From GAS368 sp965227745 (GTDB lineage Bacteria > Verrucomicrobiota > Verrucomicrobiia > Opitutales > Opitutaceae), in NCBI GenBank assembly GCA_965227745.1, contig OZ245769.1, positions 868,001-932,000 of the forward strand: 64,000 nucleotides of DNA, given 5' to 3'. How positions within the stretch are numbered: the first letter of the stretch is position 1; the number at the start of each line of letters is the position of its first letter. Positions 17,819-27,141 of this stretch are shown piece by piece. The notes below the pieces were generated by a model, which was not told the DNA's origin, ran no database searches, and worked only from the letters and a program-made list of their open reading frames with translations. A program made the position numbers and the translations under genes.

Positions 17819-18181
17819 ATGGAATACATGCTTTTATTTTGTGAAACCGAGTCCGAAAAGGCGAAGGCCAACGATCCAGTGTTGGCCGGTCCCTATTGGG
17901 GCGCGTGGGGTGCCTACGTCGAGGCGGTGGAGAAAGCCGGAATTATTGTGAGCGGGGCGCCGCTCCAACCGCCGCATACGGCCACGACCTTGCGCATCCG
18001 CGACGGACAGCGGCACGTGCAGGACGGCCCCTATGCCGACACGAAGGAGCAATTCGGAGGCTTCTATGTAATCAACGTGCCGGATCTCGACACGGCGCTC
18101 CAGTGGGCGGCGCGGTGTCCGGCGGCGAGCGGCGGCGCGGTCGAGGTGCGGCCGGTTTTGGTTTTGCCGCCGAGGAACTAA
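17819..18181 (+). CDS. DGPF-domain (YciI-like) protein
   Basis: This 120-residue protein has the YCII-related/DGPF fold: MEYMLLFCETESEKAKA at the start and the signature DGPYADTKEQFGGFYVI near residues 66-82. Members are small dimeric alpha-beta ferredoxin-like proteins with unknown chemistry. They are very often encoded next to an ECF sigma factor of the ECF42 group, as here 15 bases downstream. A regulatory or target-gene role for the sigma factor has been proposed for such pairs. The ATG at 17819 is well placed. Confidence 0.88.
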   Translation: MEYMLLFCETESEKAKANDPVLAGPYWGAWGAYVEAVEKAGIIVSGAPLQPPHTATTLRIRDGQRHVQDGPYADTKEQFGGFYVINVPDLDTALQWAARCPAASGGAVEVRPVLVLPPRN

Positions 18182-18196
18182 GACTGCGACCCGCGA

Positions 18197-19456
18197 ATGG
18201 AAGCCACGACGGCGGTCGAAACGGTAGTGCGGGCTTCGTACGGCCGCCTCGTGGCTTACCTCGCGGCGCGTTCGCGCGATGTGGCGGGCGCGGAGGATGC
18301 GTTGAGCGAGGCGCTGCGGGCGGCGCTGGCCACATGGCCGCGCGACGGCGTGCCGCAAAAGCCGGAGGCATGGTTGCTGGCCGCGGCCAGACGAAAGCTG
18401 ATCGACGCGGCACGGCACCGGCAAGTGCGGGTGAGCGCGGAGCCGGCGATCCAGGCGGTAATCGAGGAGGCGGCGACCATGGCGAATGACACCAACGACT
18501 TTCCCGACGAACGGCTGAAGCTGCTGTTCATCTGCGCGCACCCGGCGATCGACGCGGCGGCGCGGACGCCGTTGATGTTGCAGACGGTGCTCGGGCTGGA
18601 CGCGGCGCGGATCGCATCGGCGTTTCTCGTGGCACCGGCGGCGATGGGGCAACGGCTAGTGCGCGCCAAAGGAAAAATTCGCGACGCGGGCATCGCGTTT
18701 GCGGTGCCGGAGGCGGCGGAGTTGCCGGAGCGGTTGGAGGCGGTGCTGGCGGCGATCTACGCAGCGTACGGCACGGGCTGGGAAGATGCGGCAGGCGTGG
18801 ATCCGCAGCAGCGCGGACTGGCGGAGGAAGCATTGCGGCTCGCGCGGGTGACGGTGCAATTGCTGTCGGCAGCGCCGGAAGCGAAGGGGTTGCTGGCGCT
18901 GATTCTTTTTTGTGAATCGCGGCGGGCGGCGAGGCGGGGCAGGGATGGACGGTTCGTGCCGCTGGCAGAGCAGGATTTGGAAAAGTGGTCACGGCCGATG
19001 GTGGCGGAAGCGGAGCAGGTTTTGCTCGAGGCGAGTCGGTCGCGGACGCTAGGGCGGTTTCAACTGGAGGCGGCGATCCAATCGGCGCATGCGCAGAGAC
19101 TGTTTACGGGTCGGACGAACTGGGCGGCGGTGGCGCGGTTGCATGGTGCCCTGGTGCGATTGACGCCCACGGTGGGCGCACGGGTGAGCCACGCGGCGGC
19201 AGTGATGCAGGCAGGGGATGTGGGAGCGGCGCTGAGATTGCTGGATGAGCTGAGCGGCGCAGATACGATGGCGGAGTATCAGGCGTATTGGGCGACGCGG
19301 GCGCAGGTATTGGCGCAGGCCGGGCGGGTGGAGGAGGCGAAGACCGCGTATCGGCGGGCGATCGGGCTAACGACCGACGCGGCCGTGCGCGCGTTTTTGC
19401 AAGAGCGCGCGGATGCGCTCGAAGACGTTCAAGGTGACGGCGAGACCACGGTGTAG
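18197..19456 (+). CDS. ECF42-type sigma factor with C-terminal helical extension
   Basis: This 419-residue protein is far longer than classical ECF factors. Sigma region 2 (VRASYGRLVAYLAARSRDVA) and region 4 (MLQTVLGLDAARIASAFLVA) fill the first ~170 residues. The C-terminal ~240 residues contain the DUF6596-like core (FNEGY-type position reads YAAYGTGWEDAAG) and TPR-like helices (WAAVARLHGALVRLTPTVG, AGRVEEAKTAYRRAIGL). This layout and the neighbouring DGPF gene define the ECF42 group, where the extension rather than an anti-sigma factor controls activity. Adjacent DGPF genes are typical targets in that group. Confidence 0.9.
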   Translation: MEATTAVETVVRASYGRLVAYLAARSRDVAGAEDALSEALRAALATWPRDGVPQKPEAWLLAAARRKLIDAARHRQVRVSAEPAIQAVIEEAATMANDTNDFPDERLKLLFICAHPAIDAAARTPLMLQTVLGLDAARIASAFLVAPAAMGQRLVRAKGKIRDAGIAFAVPEAAELPERLEAVLAAIYAAYGTGWEDAAGVDPQQRGLAEEALRLARVTVQLLSAAPEAKGLLALILFCESRRAARRGRDGRFVPLAEQDLEKWSRPMVAEAEQVLLEASRSRTLGRFQLEAAIQSAHAQRLFTGRTNWAAVARLHGALVRLTPTVGARVSHAAAVMQAGDVGAALRLLDELSGADTMAEYQAYWATRAQVLAQAGRVEEAKTAYRRAIGLTTDAAVRAFLQERADALEDVQGDGETTV

Positions 19457-20334
19457 TCGCGGGACCAGCAGGCGCTTCCCGCCAGCCCTGGACGCGGGGG
19501 GATTCCAGCTAGTGCTTAATGTTGAAATAGAGCGGGCGACAGGGGTGGCTTCGAGAAGGATGGCCACCTACGGCGGCGACGAAGCCGGGCGCGAAATTGA
19601 GTGTGTCGCAGACGAAACCGGCAGTGGCGCCGGTTTGGAGGAAGCGCCGACGGGCTGAATCGAGACGTCGCCGGGGGCGAGGGTGGTGCGGCCGGCGAGT
19701 CCGTCGCGTCGCCAGTGAAGCGCCCCGTAGCCGGAACGCACGGCGGCGATCATGTCGTTCGAATACTAGTCGGGTCGCGACGGATGGACCCGAGACTGAG
19801 CCGGGTTGAGGCGGCCGCCGCGCCAGCGTTAATTCTCGCTAGCGAAGAGCAGGGTGGCGGTGGCCCGAGTCGCGCGCGGATCGTTGAAACGTGGCTGGGT
19901 GAAACGAGGGGCTAGTTTTTCAGCGATAGGCAAAACGCGCACGGGACGAGCCATTCGCGACGAGGCTAGTCTTCGGGCCGATTTTCGGTTGGGAGTGAAT
20001 CGTAAGGCCGAGGTCCATTGTGGTATCGGGCGACGAATGCCACGACGAGCCGGCGGAGGATCAGTGCAAGATTCGCCGCGAGATGGCGGGGGAAAAACAT
20101 CATTTCGACGTCGAGCGGGTTTCAGGTGCGGGAACGGCCCAAGAGTTCGCCGACGTGGGCGGCGGTGGCTTCGAACACGACGATCACGCGGGCGTCACGG
20201 TGGGCACGACGGTGAGGAGGTTGAGGGGGTGGCGTCCTTGAATTTGCCGGAGCCAAACACTCGCCGAAGGTGGCTTTGTAGTCGTCGCGAACGCCGCAAG
20301 GACGAACAGCGCGCCGAACGCACCAAGGGTGAGT
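19457..20334. other. Non-coding or decayed stretch
   Basis: About 880 bases without a recognisable gene. On the minus strand a fragment at about 19568-19753 reads GYGALHWRRDGLAGRTTLAP and then SIQPVG, which looks like the tail of a lost protein but is not assignable. The composition stays GC-rich, with many short open frames on both strands. I regard it as decayed sequence. Confidence 0.35.
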
Positions 20335-21828
20335 CTACACCAAGATGTCGCGGACCACCTTGCCATGGACATCGGTGAGACGAAAATCCCGGCCCTGAAA
20401 GCGGTAGGTGAGTTTCGTGTGATCGATGCCGCAGAGATGCATGAGCGTGGCTTGGAGATCGTGGACGTGGACCGGATCCTTCACCGCGTGATACGCAAAT
20501 TCATCGCTCTCGCCGTAAATCGTGCCGGGCTTCACGCCGCCACCGGCGAGCCACATCGTAAACGCGCGCGGATGGTGATCGCGGCCATGGGCCTTGGGAT
20601 TGTTGATGTCGCCTTGGACGAAGGGAGTGCGGCCGAATTCGCCGCCCCAGATCACGAGTGTGTCGTCGAGGAGCCCGCGTGCTTTCAAGTCTTTGACGAG
20701 CGCGGCGCTGGCCTGGTCGGTGTCGCGGCACTGGGTGGGTAGCTGGGTCGGCAGATTGCCGTGCTGGTCCCAGCCAGCATGCATGAGTTGGACGTAGCGG
20801 ACGCCGCGCTCCGCCAGCCGGCGGGCCATGAGACAGTTGTAGGCATAGCTTCCTTTGCGTTTCACATCCGGCCCGTAGAGGTCGAGCACGCTTTGCGGTT
20901 CGCTGCTCAGATCGGCGAGCTCGGGCACGCTCATCTGCATCTGGAATGCCATTTCGTACTGCGCGGTGCGGGTCGCAATCTCGGGGTCGCCATAACGGTC
21001 GTGCGCGAAGTGGTTCATTTCCGCGAGGCCGTCCAGCATCAGACGGCGTGAATCGCGATCCATGCCCTCGGGATTGCTGAGATAAAGGACCGGATCGCCC
21101 GCTCCGCGAAAGGGGACGCCTTGGTACTTCCCAGGGAGAAATCCCGCGCCCCAGTAGAAATCGTAGAAAAACTGGCCACAACTCGCCTCTTGGTCGCGTG
21201 AGGTGAGGACGACAAAACCAGGGAGATTGTCCGTCTCCACCCCGAGACCGTAGGTGAGCCAGGCTCCGATACTGGGACGGCCGGGAAGATTGTGGCCCGT
21301 GAGGCTGAGCGTGACGGCGGGCGCGTGGTTGATCTGGTCGCCGTGCATGGAGCGGATGAAGCAAAGATCGTCGACGATGCCAGCGGTATGGGGAAGCAAA
21401 TCGCTCACCCACATGCCGCTCTTGCCGCGGGGGCTGCCACCAAATGCCGCCGGCAGGCAGGGTTTGCTTTTCTGGCCGGCCGTCATCGTGGTGAGCCGCA
21501 GGCCGCCGAGTACGCTGTCGGGGATGTCTTTACCGGTTTGGCGGCGAAGCTCCGGCTTGTCATCGAAGAGATCGACGTGCGAAGGCCCGCCCGTCTGCAT
21601 CATGTAAATGACCCGCTTGGCCTTTGGCGCGAAATGAGGGAGGCCGGGTAGGCCCGGCAACCCGTGTGAGAGCGGGCTGCTCGGGGTGGTGGTCGCGGCA
21701 TGCAACCCGGTACGGGCAAAGAGCGAATGCAGTGCGGGCACGCCAAGCGTAAGCGCGGTGCCGGCCAAAAACCGACGACGGGTGAGCAAGCGGGCGCGAT
21801 CGTGAAAAGGATTCATGGGCGGCGTCAT
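20335..21828 (-). CDS. DUF1501 protein, Tat-exported sulfatase-fold
   Basis: This protein of about 497 residues belongs to DUF1501, a family of the alkaline phosphatase/sulfatase superfamily that is abundant in Planctomycetes and Verrucomicrobia. A twin-arginine signal (LLTRRRFLAGTALTLG) leads it, followed by AKRVIYMMQTGGPSHVDLFDDKP and WDQHGNLPTQ blocks, then LVIWGGEFGRTPFVQG and HHPRAFTMWLAGGGVKPG, typical metal-site regions. The ATG at 21828 overlaps the stop of the upstream DUF1553 gene (ATGA), and a further in-frame ATG lies at 21816. DUF1501 genes are almost always the immediate partner of DUF1549/DUF1553 genes. The biochemical function of the pair is not established. Confidence 0.92.
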   Translation of the reverse strand: MTPPMNPFHDRARLLTRRRFLAGTALTLGVPALHSLFARTGLHAATTTPSSPLSHGLPGLPGLPHFAPKAKRVIYMMQTGGPSHVDLFDDKPELRRQTGKDIPDSVLGGLRLTTMTAGQKSKPCLPAAFGGSPRGKSGMWVSDLLPHTAGIVDDLCFIRSMHGDQINHAPAVTLSLTGHNLPGRPSIGAWLTYGLGVETDNLPGFVVLTSRDQEASCGQFFYDFYWGAGFLPGKYQGVPFRGAGDPVLYLSNPEGMDRDSRRLMLDGLAEMNHFAHDRYGDPEIATRTAQYEMAFQMQMSVPELADLSSEPQSVLDLYGPDVKRKGSYAYNCLMARRLAERGVRYVQLMHAGWDQHGNLPTQLPTQCRDTDQASAALVKDLKARGLLDDTLVIWGGEFGRTPFVQGDINNPKAHGRDHHPRAFTMWLAGGGVKPGTIYGESDEFAYHAVKDPVHVHDLQATLMHLCGIDHTKLTYRFQGRDFRLTDVHGKVVRDILV

Positions 21829-24359
21829 TTCGTCAGGGTCTCGTCGAGATTGAGCAGAAGCAGACAAACGGTGCTCCAGGCCGCGTGCTCGACAGGATCG
21901 AGCGATTTCGCCGCCGGTGCTTCTCCGGTCCGAACGAGTTTCGCGGCTTCGGCGGGTTGAGTGGAGAAGCGCTTTCGCGCGAGGCCGAGGGTGCGCTGGA
22001 GCTGGGCGATTTCGTTGCGCTCCGGAAGGCGGGCGACGGCGGCGAAGAAGGCTCGGCTTAGACGTGACTCATCGCCGGGTATGGCGAAAAGGTTCTCGGC
22101 CCACACCCGAGCGGCTTCGACGTACGTGGTGTCGTTGAGGGTGACGAGCGCGTGGAGTGGGGTGCTCGTGCGCATCGGCTTGACGGAGCAGACTTGGCGC
22201 GCGGTGACGTCGAAAAATTCCGCGGGGGCCGAGCTTCGGCGCCAGAACGTGTAAAGGCTGCGGCGGTAGAGGTCTTCGCCGTGGCCTTGAAAATAGCGGT
22301 TTTTGCCGAAGCTCATGTCTTCCCAGATGCCAGGCGGTTGATACGGCATGACGGGGAAGCCGCCGGTCTTTTCCACCAACAATCCCGAAAGGGCCAGGGC
22401 TTGGTCGCGGATCGCGCGGGAATCGAGGCGGAAGCGCGGCCCACGCGCGAGCAACGCATTTTCGGGGTCGCGCTCGAGTGCGGCGGGAGAGGCGACGGCG
22501 GCTTGCCGGTAAGTAGCGCTCGTGACCATCAACCGCATGAGGCGTTTCACATCCCAGCCGCTCTCGCGAAACTCCACCGCCAGCCAGTCGAGCAGTTCGG
22601 GATGGCTCGGCAAGTCGCCCTGCAGGCCGAAGTCTTCCGCGGTCTTGACCAACCCGCGGCCGAAGACCTGTTGCCAAAAGCGATTGACGGTGACGCGCAC
22701 GGTCAGGGGATGATCGGCCGCGACCAGCCACCGAGCCAGCGCGAGCCGATCCGGACGGACACCGTCGGGCAGGGGAGGGAGGGCGGCGGGTACGGCGGCG
22801 CCGATCTCCGCGCCTGGGGTCTCATAGTTGCCTCGTTCCAAAATGAAAGTTTTCCGCGGCTTGTCGTCGCGCATAACCATGACGTGCGGGATGGTGCTCA
22901 GCACTTGGTCTTCGGCGGCTTTGGCTTCATCGGTGGCGCGTTTGAGTGCGGCCCAGACCTCGTGACCGGGCAGGGCGAAGTACACGTCGAGCAGCCGGCG
23001 GGTATTGCTATCCTTGAGGTTGTCGGGCTTCGCGGTGGAGACCGCTCGCCGATCCAGTTCGTCTTTGATCCGAGATTCGATCAGCGCCGGTGTCGCGCGC
23101 ATTTCTTCGATCCACGCCGTGAACTGCGATTGAAATTCGCCCTTTCTTTTCTCCAAGGTCTGCTCGGCGGCGATGCGGAATTTTGTCGCCTGCTCCAGTG
23201 CGATTTTCTTTTCGGGCGTGTCCAGCGTGATGTAAGGCGACTCGATCATGTAGAGGTCGTCGTAGAGGTCGCTGTAGGGCTTTTTGAAAAAGCGTTTGTT
23301 TACATTCCCGGGTTCGCTGACTTGGTTGAACATCGCGAACATCGCGTAATAGTCCTTCTGCGTCAGCGGATCGAATTTGTGGTCGTGGCACTGGGCGCAT
23401 TGGAGTGTCAGGCCGAGGAAGGCGGCGCTGGTCGTCTCGACGCGGTCGAAGACGTTCTTCGTGCGGTTTTCCTCGGCGATGCTGCCACCTTCGGCGTTGA
23501 GCATGTGGTTGCGATTGAAGGCGGTCGCGACGAGTTGGTCGGTGGTGGGATTGGGCAGGAGGTCGCCGGCGAGTTGCTCAACGATAAACCGGTCGAAAGG
23601 CATGTTCGCGTTGAAGGCCCGCACCACCCAATCGCGCCACGGCCAGTTCATGCGATAGGCGTCGCCCTGAAATCCATTGGTGTCCGCGTACCGCGCCACG
23701 TCGAGCCAAGGCATGGCCATGTGCTCGCCGTAGCGTGGACTGGTCAGGAGGCGGTCGACGAGACGCTCATACGCATCGGGTGCAGAGTCGGCCAAGAACG
23801 CCTCGAGTTCGGCGAGAGGAAGCGGCAGGCCGGTGAGATCGAGCGCGGCGCGGCGGGCGAGGGTGGCCTTCGCGGCTTCGGCGGTGGGCTGGAGGCCTCG
23901 GGTGTGGTGAACGCTGGCCACAAACGCATCCACGGGATTTCGAGCCCAACCTGCACCCGCAGTGGGCACGATGGGGCGTTTCGGCGCAGTGAAGGCCCAG
24001 TGACCGGAGACGGATGCACCCTCCGCGATCCAACGCCGCAGGATCTCTTTTTGCGCGGCGGTGAGCGTTTTATTCGAATCCGGGGGTGGCATTTGCTCAT
24101 CCTCATCGTGGGATAGAATGCGCGAGATGAGTTCGCTGTCGTTCGGTTTCCCCGGATTGATCACACCGCTGGCGGCCTGACCTTCTGCCGTGTCGAGACG
24201 CAACTTTGCTTTGCGGTGGGAAGCGTCCTGCCCGTGGCAGTAGAAGCAGTTGTTAGAGAGGATCGGCCTTACATCGCGCCCATAATCAATAGGCGCGGCC
24301 AAGGTGCCGACCGCAGCCAAGGCGGGGCTGATAAACCAAAAGATCTGACGGGCGAACAT
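21825..24359 (-). CDS. Planctomycete-type cytochrome protein (PSCyt1-DUF1549-DUF1553)
   Basis: This protein of about 844 residues is exported (hydrophobic N-terminus MFARQIFWFISPALAAVGTLA). A PSCyt1 heme-binding domain opens it (DYGRDVRPILSNNCFYCHG, CxxCH near residues 39-43). DUF1549 follows (PRYGEHMAMPWLDVARYADT), with a second CxxCH in LTLQCAQCHDHKFDPLTQ. DUF1553 fills the C-terminal third (LARWLVAADHPLTVRVTVNR, then VFGRGLVKTAEDFGLQG). The domain order is complete. A GTG eight codons upstream (24383) is an alternative start. It lies below a two-component system on the same strand and is coupled to the DUF1501 gene. Such pairs are thought to act in carbohydrate oxidation or uptake, but this is not proven. 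Confidence 0.93.
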   Translation of the reverse strand: MFARQIFWFISPALAAVGTLAAPIDYGRDVRPILSNNCFYCHGQDASHRKAKLRLDTAEGQAASGVINPGKPNDSELISRILSHDEDEQMPPPDSNKTLTAAQKEILRRWIAEGASVSGHWAFTAPKRPIVPTAGAGWARNPVDAFVASVHHTRGLQPTAEAAKATLARRAALDLTGLPLPLAELEAFLADSAPDAYERLVDRLLTSPRYGEHMAMPWLDVARYADTNGFQGDAYRMNWPWRDWVVRAFNANMPFDRFIVEQLAGDLLPNPTTDQLVATAFNRNHMLNAEGGSIAEENRTKNVFDRVETTSAAFLGLTLQCAQCHDHKFDPLTQKDYYAMFAMFNQVSEPGNVNKRFFKKPYSDLYDDLYMIESPYITLDTPEKKIALEQATKFRIAAEQTLEKRKGEFQSQFTAWIEEMRATPALIESRIKDELDRRAVSTAKPDNLKDSNTRRLLDVYFALPGHEVWAALKRATDEAKAAEDQVLSTIPHVMVMRDDKPRKTFILERGNYETPGAEIGAAVPAALPPLPDGVRPDRLALARWLVAADHPLTVRVTVNRFWQQVFGRGLVKTAEDFGLQGDLPSHPELLDWLAVEFRESGWDVKRLMRLMVTSATYRQAAVASPAALERDPENALLARGPRFRLDSRAIRDQALALSGLLVEKTGGFPVMPYQPPGIWEDMSFGKNRYFQGHGEDLYRRSLYTFWRRSSAPAEFFDVTARQVCSVKPMRTSTPLHALVTLNDTTYVEAARVWAENLFAIPGDESRLSRAFFAAVARLPERNEIAQLQRTLGLARKRFSTQPAEAAKLVRTGEAPAAKSLDPVEHAAWSTVCLLLLNLDETLTK

Positions 24360-24481
24360 AGAGGAGGGGGCAAGCCGGCTCACGAATTCGGTGCGCCGGA
24401 AGCTCCTATCAGGCTGCGTGGCGACCGCCGGCGCAAGTGAGCCGGTTTACGAACTTCCGTAAGGGGGCCCTCTACAGATCG

Positions 24482-25123
24482 TCAGAGGGGCGGCGTTTCG
24501 TCCAGCAGGCGCTCGCGCACGGCGACGGATACGGCGGCCGTCGCACAATTCACATGCAGTTTTTTGTAGATGCAGCGCATCACGTAATCGGCGGTGTGGG
24601 GATTGAGATTGGTCGCCGCCGGAATCTGTTTTCGCGTCATCCCCGCCGCCATGCAGCGGAGCACCGCCTGTTCGCGGTCGCTGAGGCCGAAATCTTTTTT
24701 GACCGGGGCCAGTTTCGCAAACATGGCCAGCACTCGGGCCGCGACGCGGGGATTCATGGGCGAATCGCCGGCCACGGCGCGGTCAATCGCTTCCACGATG
24801 CTCTGGACCGGTTGAGCCTTGAGCAAATATCCCGAGGCCCCCGCGCAAATCGCGCGGAAGATTTTGTCATCATCTTCAAAGACCGTCAGCACGAGGATGC
24901 TGGTCTGGGGTGCCTTGCTCTTGAAATGAGCGATGCCCTCGATGCCGCTCATTCCTGGCAGGCCGACATCGAGGAGAATGACGTGAGGTGCGCCAGACGG
25001 CAACCGGGCGATGGCGTCCTCGCAATTTTCAAAGCCCACGGTCTCGTGGCCATGCAATCCCAGCGCGGTGCGGACGCCGCGCTGAAAGGGAAGATTGTCC
25101 TCGATAATCCAGACAGTGGGCAT
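24482..25123 (-). CDS. NarL/FixJ-family response regulator
   Basis: This 213-residue regulator has a receiver domain with the acidic pair in WIIEDN, phosphoacceptor Asp52 in VILLDVGLPGMSG, the LVLT switch residue and the conserved Lys in GYLLKAQ. A LuxR-type HTH ends it (LSDREQAVLRCMAAGMTRKQI, then YVMRCIYKKLHV). The ATG at 25123 is chosen because the receiver starts there, although the frame is open much further upstream inside the kinase gene. It follows the histidine kinase by 26 bases and is its likely partner. Confidence 0.93.
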   Translation of the reverse strand: MPTVWIIEDNLPFQRGVRTALGLHGHETVGFENCEDAIARLPSGAPHVILLDVGLPGMSGIEGIAHFKSKAPQTSILVLTVFEDDDKIFRAICAGASGYLLKAQPVQSIVEAIDRAVAGDSPMNPRVAARVLAMFAKLAPVKKDFGLSDREQAVLRCMAAGMTRKQIPAATNLNPHTADYVMRCIYKKLHVNCATAAVSVAVRERLLDETPPL

Positions 25124-25149
25124 GGAAAGCGTGATGGCGGAAGGAGAAG

Positions 25150-27135
25150 TTAGCTTGGGGGTAAACGAAGCACAACGTCTGTGCCGGAACCGGGTGTCGA
25201 AATGATGTCCACTGCTCCGTTCATCGCGCGGGCCCGTGCCCGCAGGCTCGCCAGACCGACGCCGGAAACGGTGGTCGCGGGGTCGAATCCGCAGCCGTTG
25301 TCGCGCAGGCGCAATTCGAAACCGCCAGCATGCGCGCGGGCGGTCAATTCCACCCGGGTGGCACGGGAATGGCGGGCGATGTTGGCGAGCGCTTCCTTGA
25401 AGAACAAAAAGAATTGCCGACGCCGGTCCGTATCCCATGCAACGGGAAACGACTCGGGTGCTTCGATCCAGATGACGTCGCATCGTCGCAACATTCGCGC
25501 TGCCACCAGTCGTAAATGCTCGGCAAGATCGACGCCGCTTTCTTGCCGCGCGCCCACCAGCCAGAGAGTTTCACGCATGGCATCGGATGATTCACGCGCG
25601 ATGCGTCCGATCTCTTTCCACTCGTCGATCGTTGGGCTGGACTGGAGCAAAGCCGTCTCGCTCAGCACGGCAATGCCTGCAAGATTACTGCCGACTTCGT
25701 CGTGCAGGTCCTGCGCGAGGCGGGAGCGAAACTGTTCCTGCTCCCGTCGGCGCGCCCGGCGGATCTGCACTGAGATCGCCGCGGCGACCAGGGTTAGAAG
25801 AAATGCCACCGCACCTGTGGTCCAGGCCGCACGTCGTTCGGCCGCTTCGCGCGCTACCGCGATGCGCGCCTCAGTTTTTCGGACTTCCTCTTTTAATTTC
25901 GTGCGTTGCGACCACTGCGCCAGCCACACCGGAAGTTCGACCAAGTCGCCGTAGCTGGTGCTGCCGTCCGTGAGGAGCGAAAGCGGGCGGCCGCGCGTAT
26001 CGCCTGAAGACAAAACTCGGGCCCCACGAGAAGCCATCAACCCATCCGCCTGCACCTCCAACTCCGAAAGGGCGAAATCCTGGGTGGCCGGCCGATCTGT
26101 CGCGGTGGCGATGACGCGGACGAACCTTGCCCGTTGGCTGTTCGCGCGCACGGTCACCGGATTATTGCCGGGATTAGGGTAGTCCTGGCCTTGTGAATCA
26201 AAGATCGGGCGGGCGTCGGAGAAGTCCTCTCGTGTGCCGATCTCGACTCGAAACTGTGCGGGAAAGCGAAAGCCCGGCACGTCTGCGCCCTGGCGGGCAT
26301 GCAGGGGATGAAGGCGCACTTCATCGATGGCGCGCTCTCGCCCAAGGTCGACGGCCATCCACGCGGGGGACCCGTCGGGCAACTTTCGCGCGAACAGCGC
26401 ATCGAATTCCGGCAAGGGCGACTTCTTGATGGGCGGGCCGAGCGGGGTGCGACCGTCCACGAGGAACGAGGTGCTCCAGCGAGGCGGGATGTTGACAGAA
26501 TTGGAGGCCGTCGTCGCAGCACCCAGCGCCACGTTACGGTTGCCGCTCAGCGCCATCAATTCGGCCATTGCGAAAAAATAAGTGCCGTTTGCTTCGGCGA
26601 GACGAGTTACTGTCAGCCGCAGGTAACGCGCGCGCGTCTGCCGAGCGGGGATCACGACCGGGGCGAGGCCGGGCGGAGGAAAATCTTCGTCGGTGGCGAC
26701 CAGCAGGGGAGTGAATCGTCCAAAGGTTGCGTCGTCCGAGGCATCGACGCGGAATCGGCGGGGAAATCCATAGGCAGCGCGTTCCTCCGGTTGAAAATCG
26801 ACGATCGCTGGTATTAGGGCGACGGTGTCCAGCGTCTGGGCAGAGCCGAGGTCGACTTGAACCCACGGCGATTCGGGAGGCGGTGCGGGCATCTGCACGT
26901 GCTGATAGCCGAGTTGTGGCACCGTGTTGCCGACGACGGGATCGCCCAAATCTGCGAGATCGCGACGGGCGCGGGCCAAGTCCCTCCGCGCCACGACGAG
27001 ATCGGCACTGAACCAGTCTAAAATCTCGGCTTGGAGCGAAAGTGTGCTGGCCAGCAGCAAGAGGGTACCTCTCCCCGCGCGTAGCAGGGCAGAAGGGGCG
27101 GGGAAGTGACTCATGCGCGGCTTTTGCGGTGCCAT
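25150..27135 (-). CDS. NarX-type histidine kinase with two discoidin-like sensor domains
   Basis: This 661-residue sensor begins with a signal peptide and then two F5/8 type C (discoidin) modules. Module 1, about 75-195, has SPWVQVDLGSAQTLDTVALI and RARYLRLTVTRLAE. Module 2, about 205-375, has PAWMAVDLGRERAIDEVRLH and RARFVRVIATATDR. A coiled coil and a transmembrane helix follow (about 430-455, TGAVAFLLTLVAAAISVQI). The cytoplasmic part has the HisKA_3 phosphoacceptor motif DLHDEVGSNLAGI, an N-box (FKEALANIARHS) and G-boxes (RDNGCGFDP, SGVGLASLRARA). Discoidin modules usually bind carbohydrates, so direct extracytoplasmic glycan sensing is plausible (inference). It starts 6 bases after the AraC gene stop; an internal ATG at 27114 is possible. 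Confidence 0.93.
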   Translation of the reverse strand: MAPQKPRMSHFPAPSALLRAGRGTLLLLASTLSLQAEILDWFSADLVVARRDLARARRDLADLGDPVVGNTVPQLGYQHVQMPAPPPESPWVQVDLGSAQTLDTVALIPAIVDFQPEERAAYGFPRRFRVDASDDATFGRFTPLLVATDEDFPPPGLAPVVIPARQTRARYLRLTVTRLAEANGTYFFAMAELMALSGNRNVALGAATTASNSVNIPPRWSTSFLVDGRTPLGPPIKKSPLPEFDALFARKLPDGSPAWMAVDLGRERAIDEVRLHPLHARQGADVPGFRFPAQFRVEIGTREDFSDARPIFDSQGQDYPNPGNNPVTVRANSQRARFVRVIATATDRPATQDFALSELEVQADGLMASRGARVLSSGDTRGRPLSLLTDGSTSYGDLVELPVWLAQWSQRTKLKEEVRKTEARIAVAREAAERRAAWTTGAVAFLLTLVAAAISVQIRRARRREQEQFRSRLAQDLHDEVGSNLAGIAVLSETALLQSSPTIDEWKEIGRIARESSDAMRETLWLVGARQESGVDLAEHLRLVAARMLRRCDVIWIEAPESFPVAWDTDRRRQFFLFFKEALANIARHSRATRVELTARAHAGGFELRLRDNGCGFDPATTVSGVGLASLRARARAMNGAVDIISTPGSGTDVVLRLPPS

Positions 27136-27141
27136 GGTGCT

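Noticed and set aside
22152..24116. 654-codon plus-strand frame
   Set aside because: Antisense shadow of the DUF1549/DUF1553 gene.
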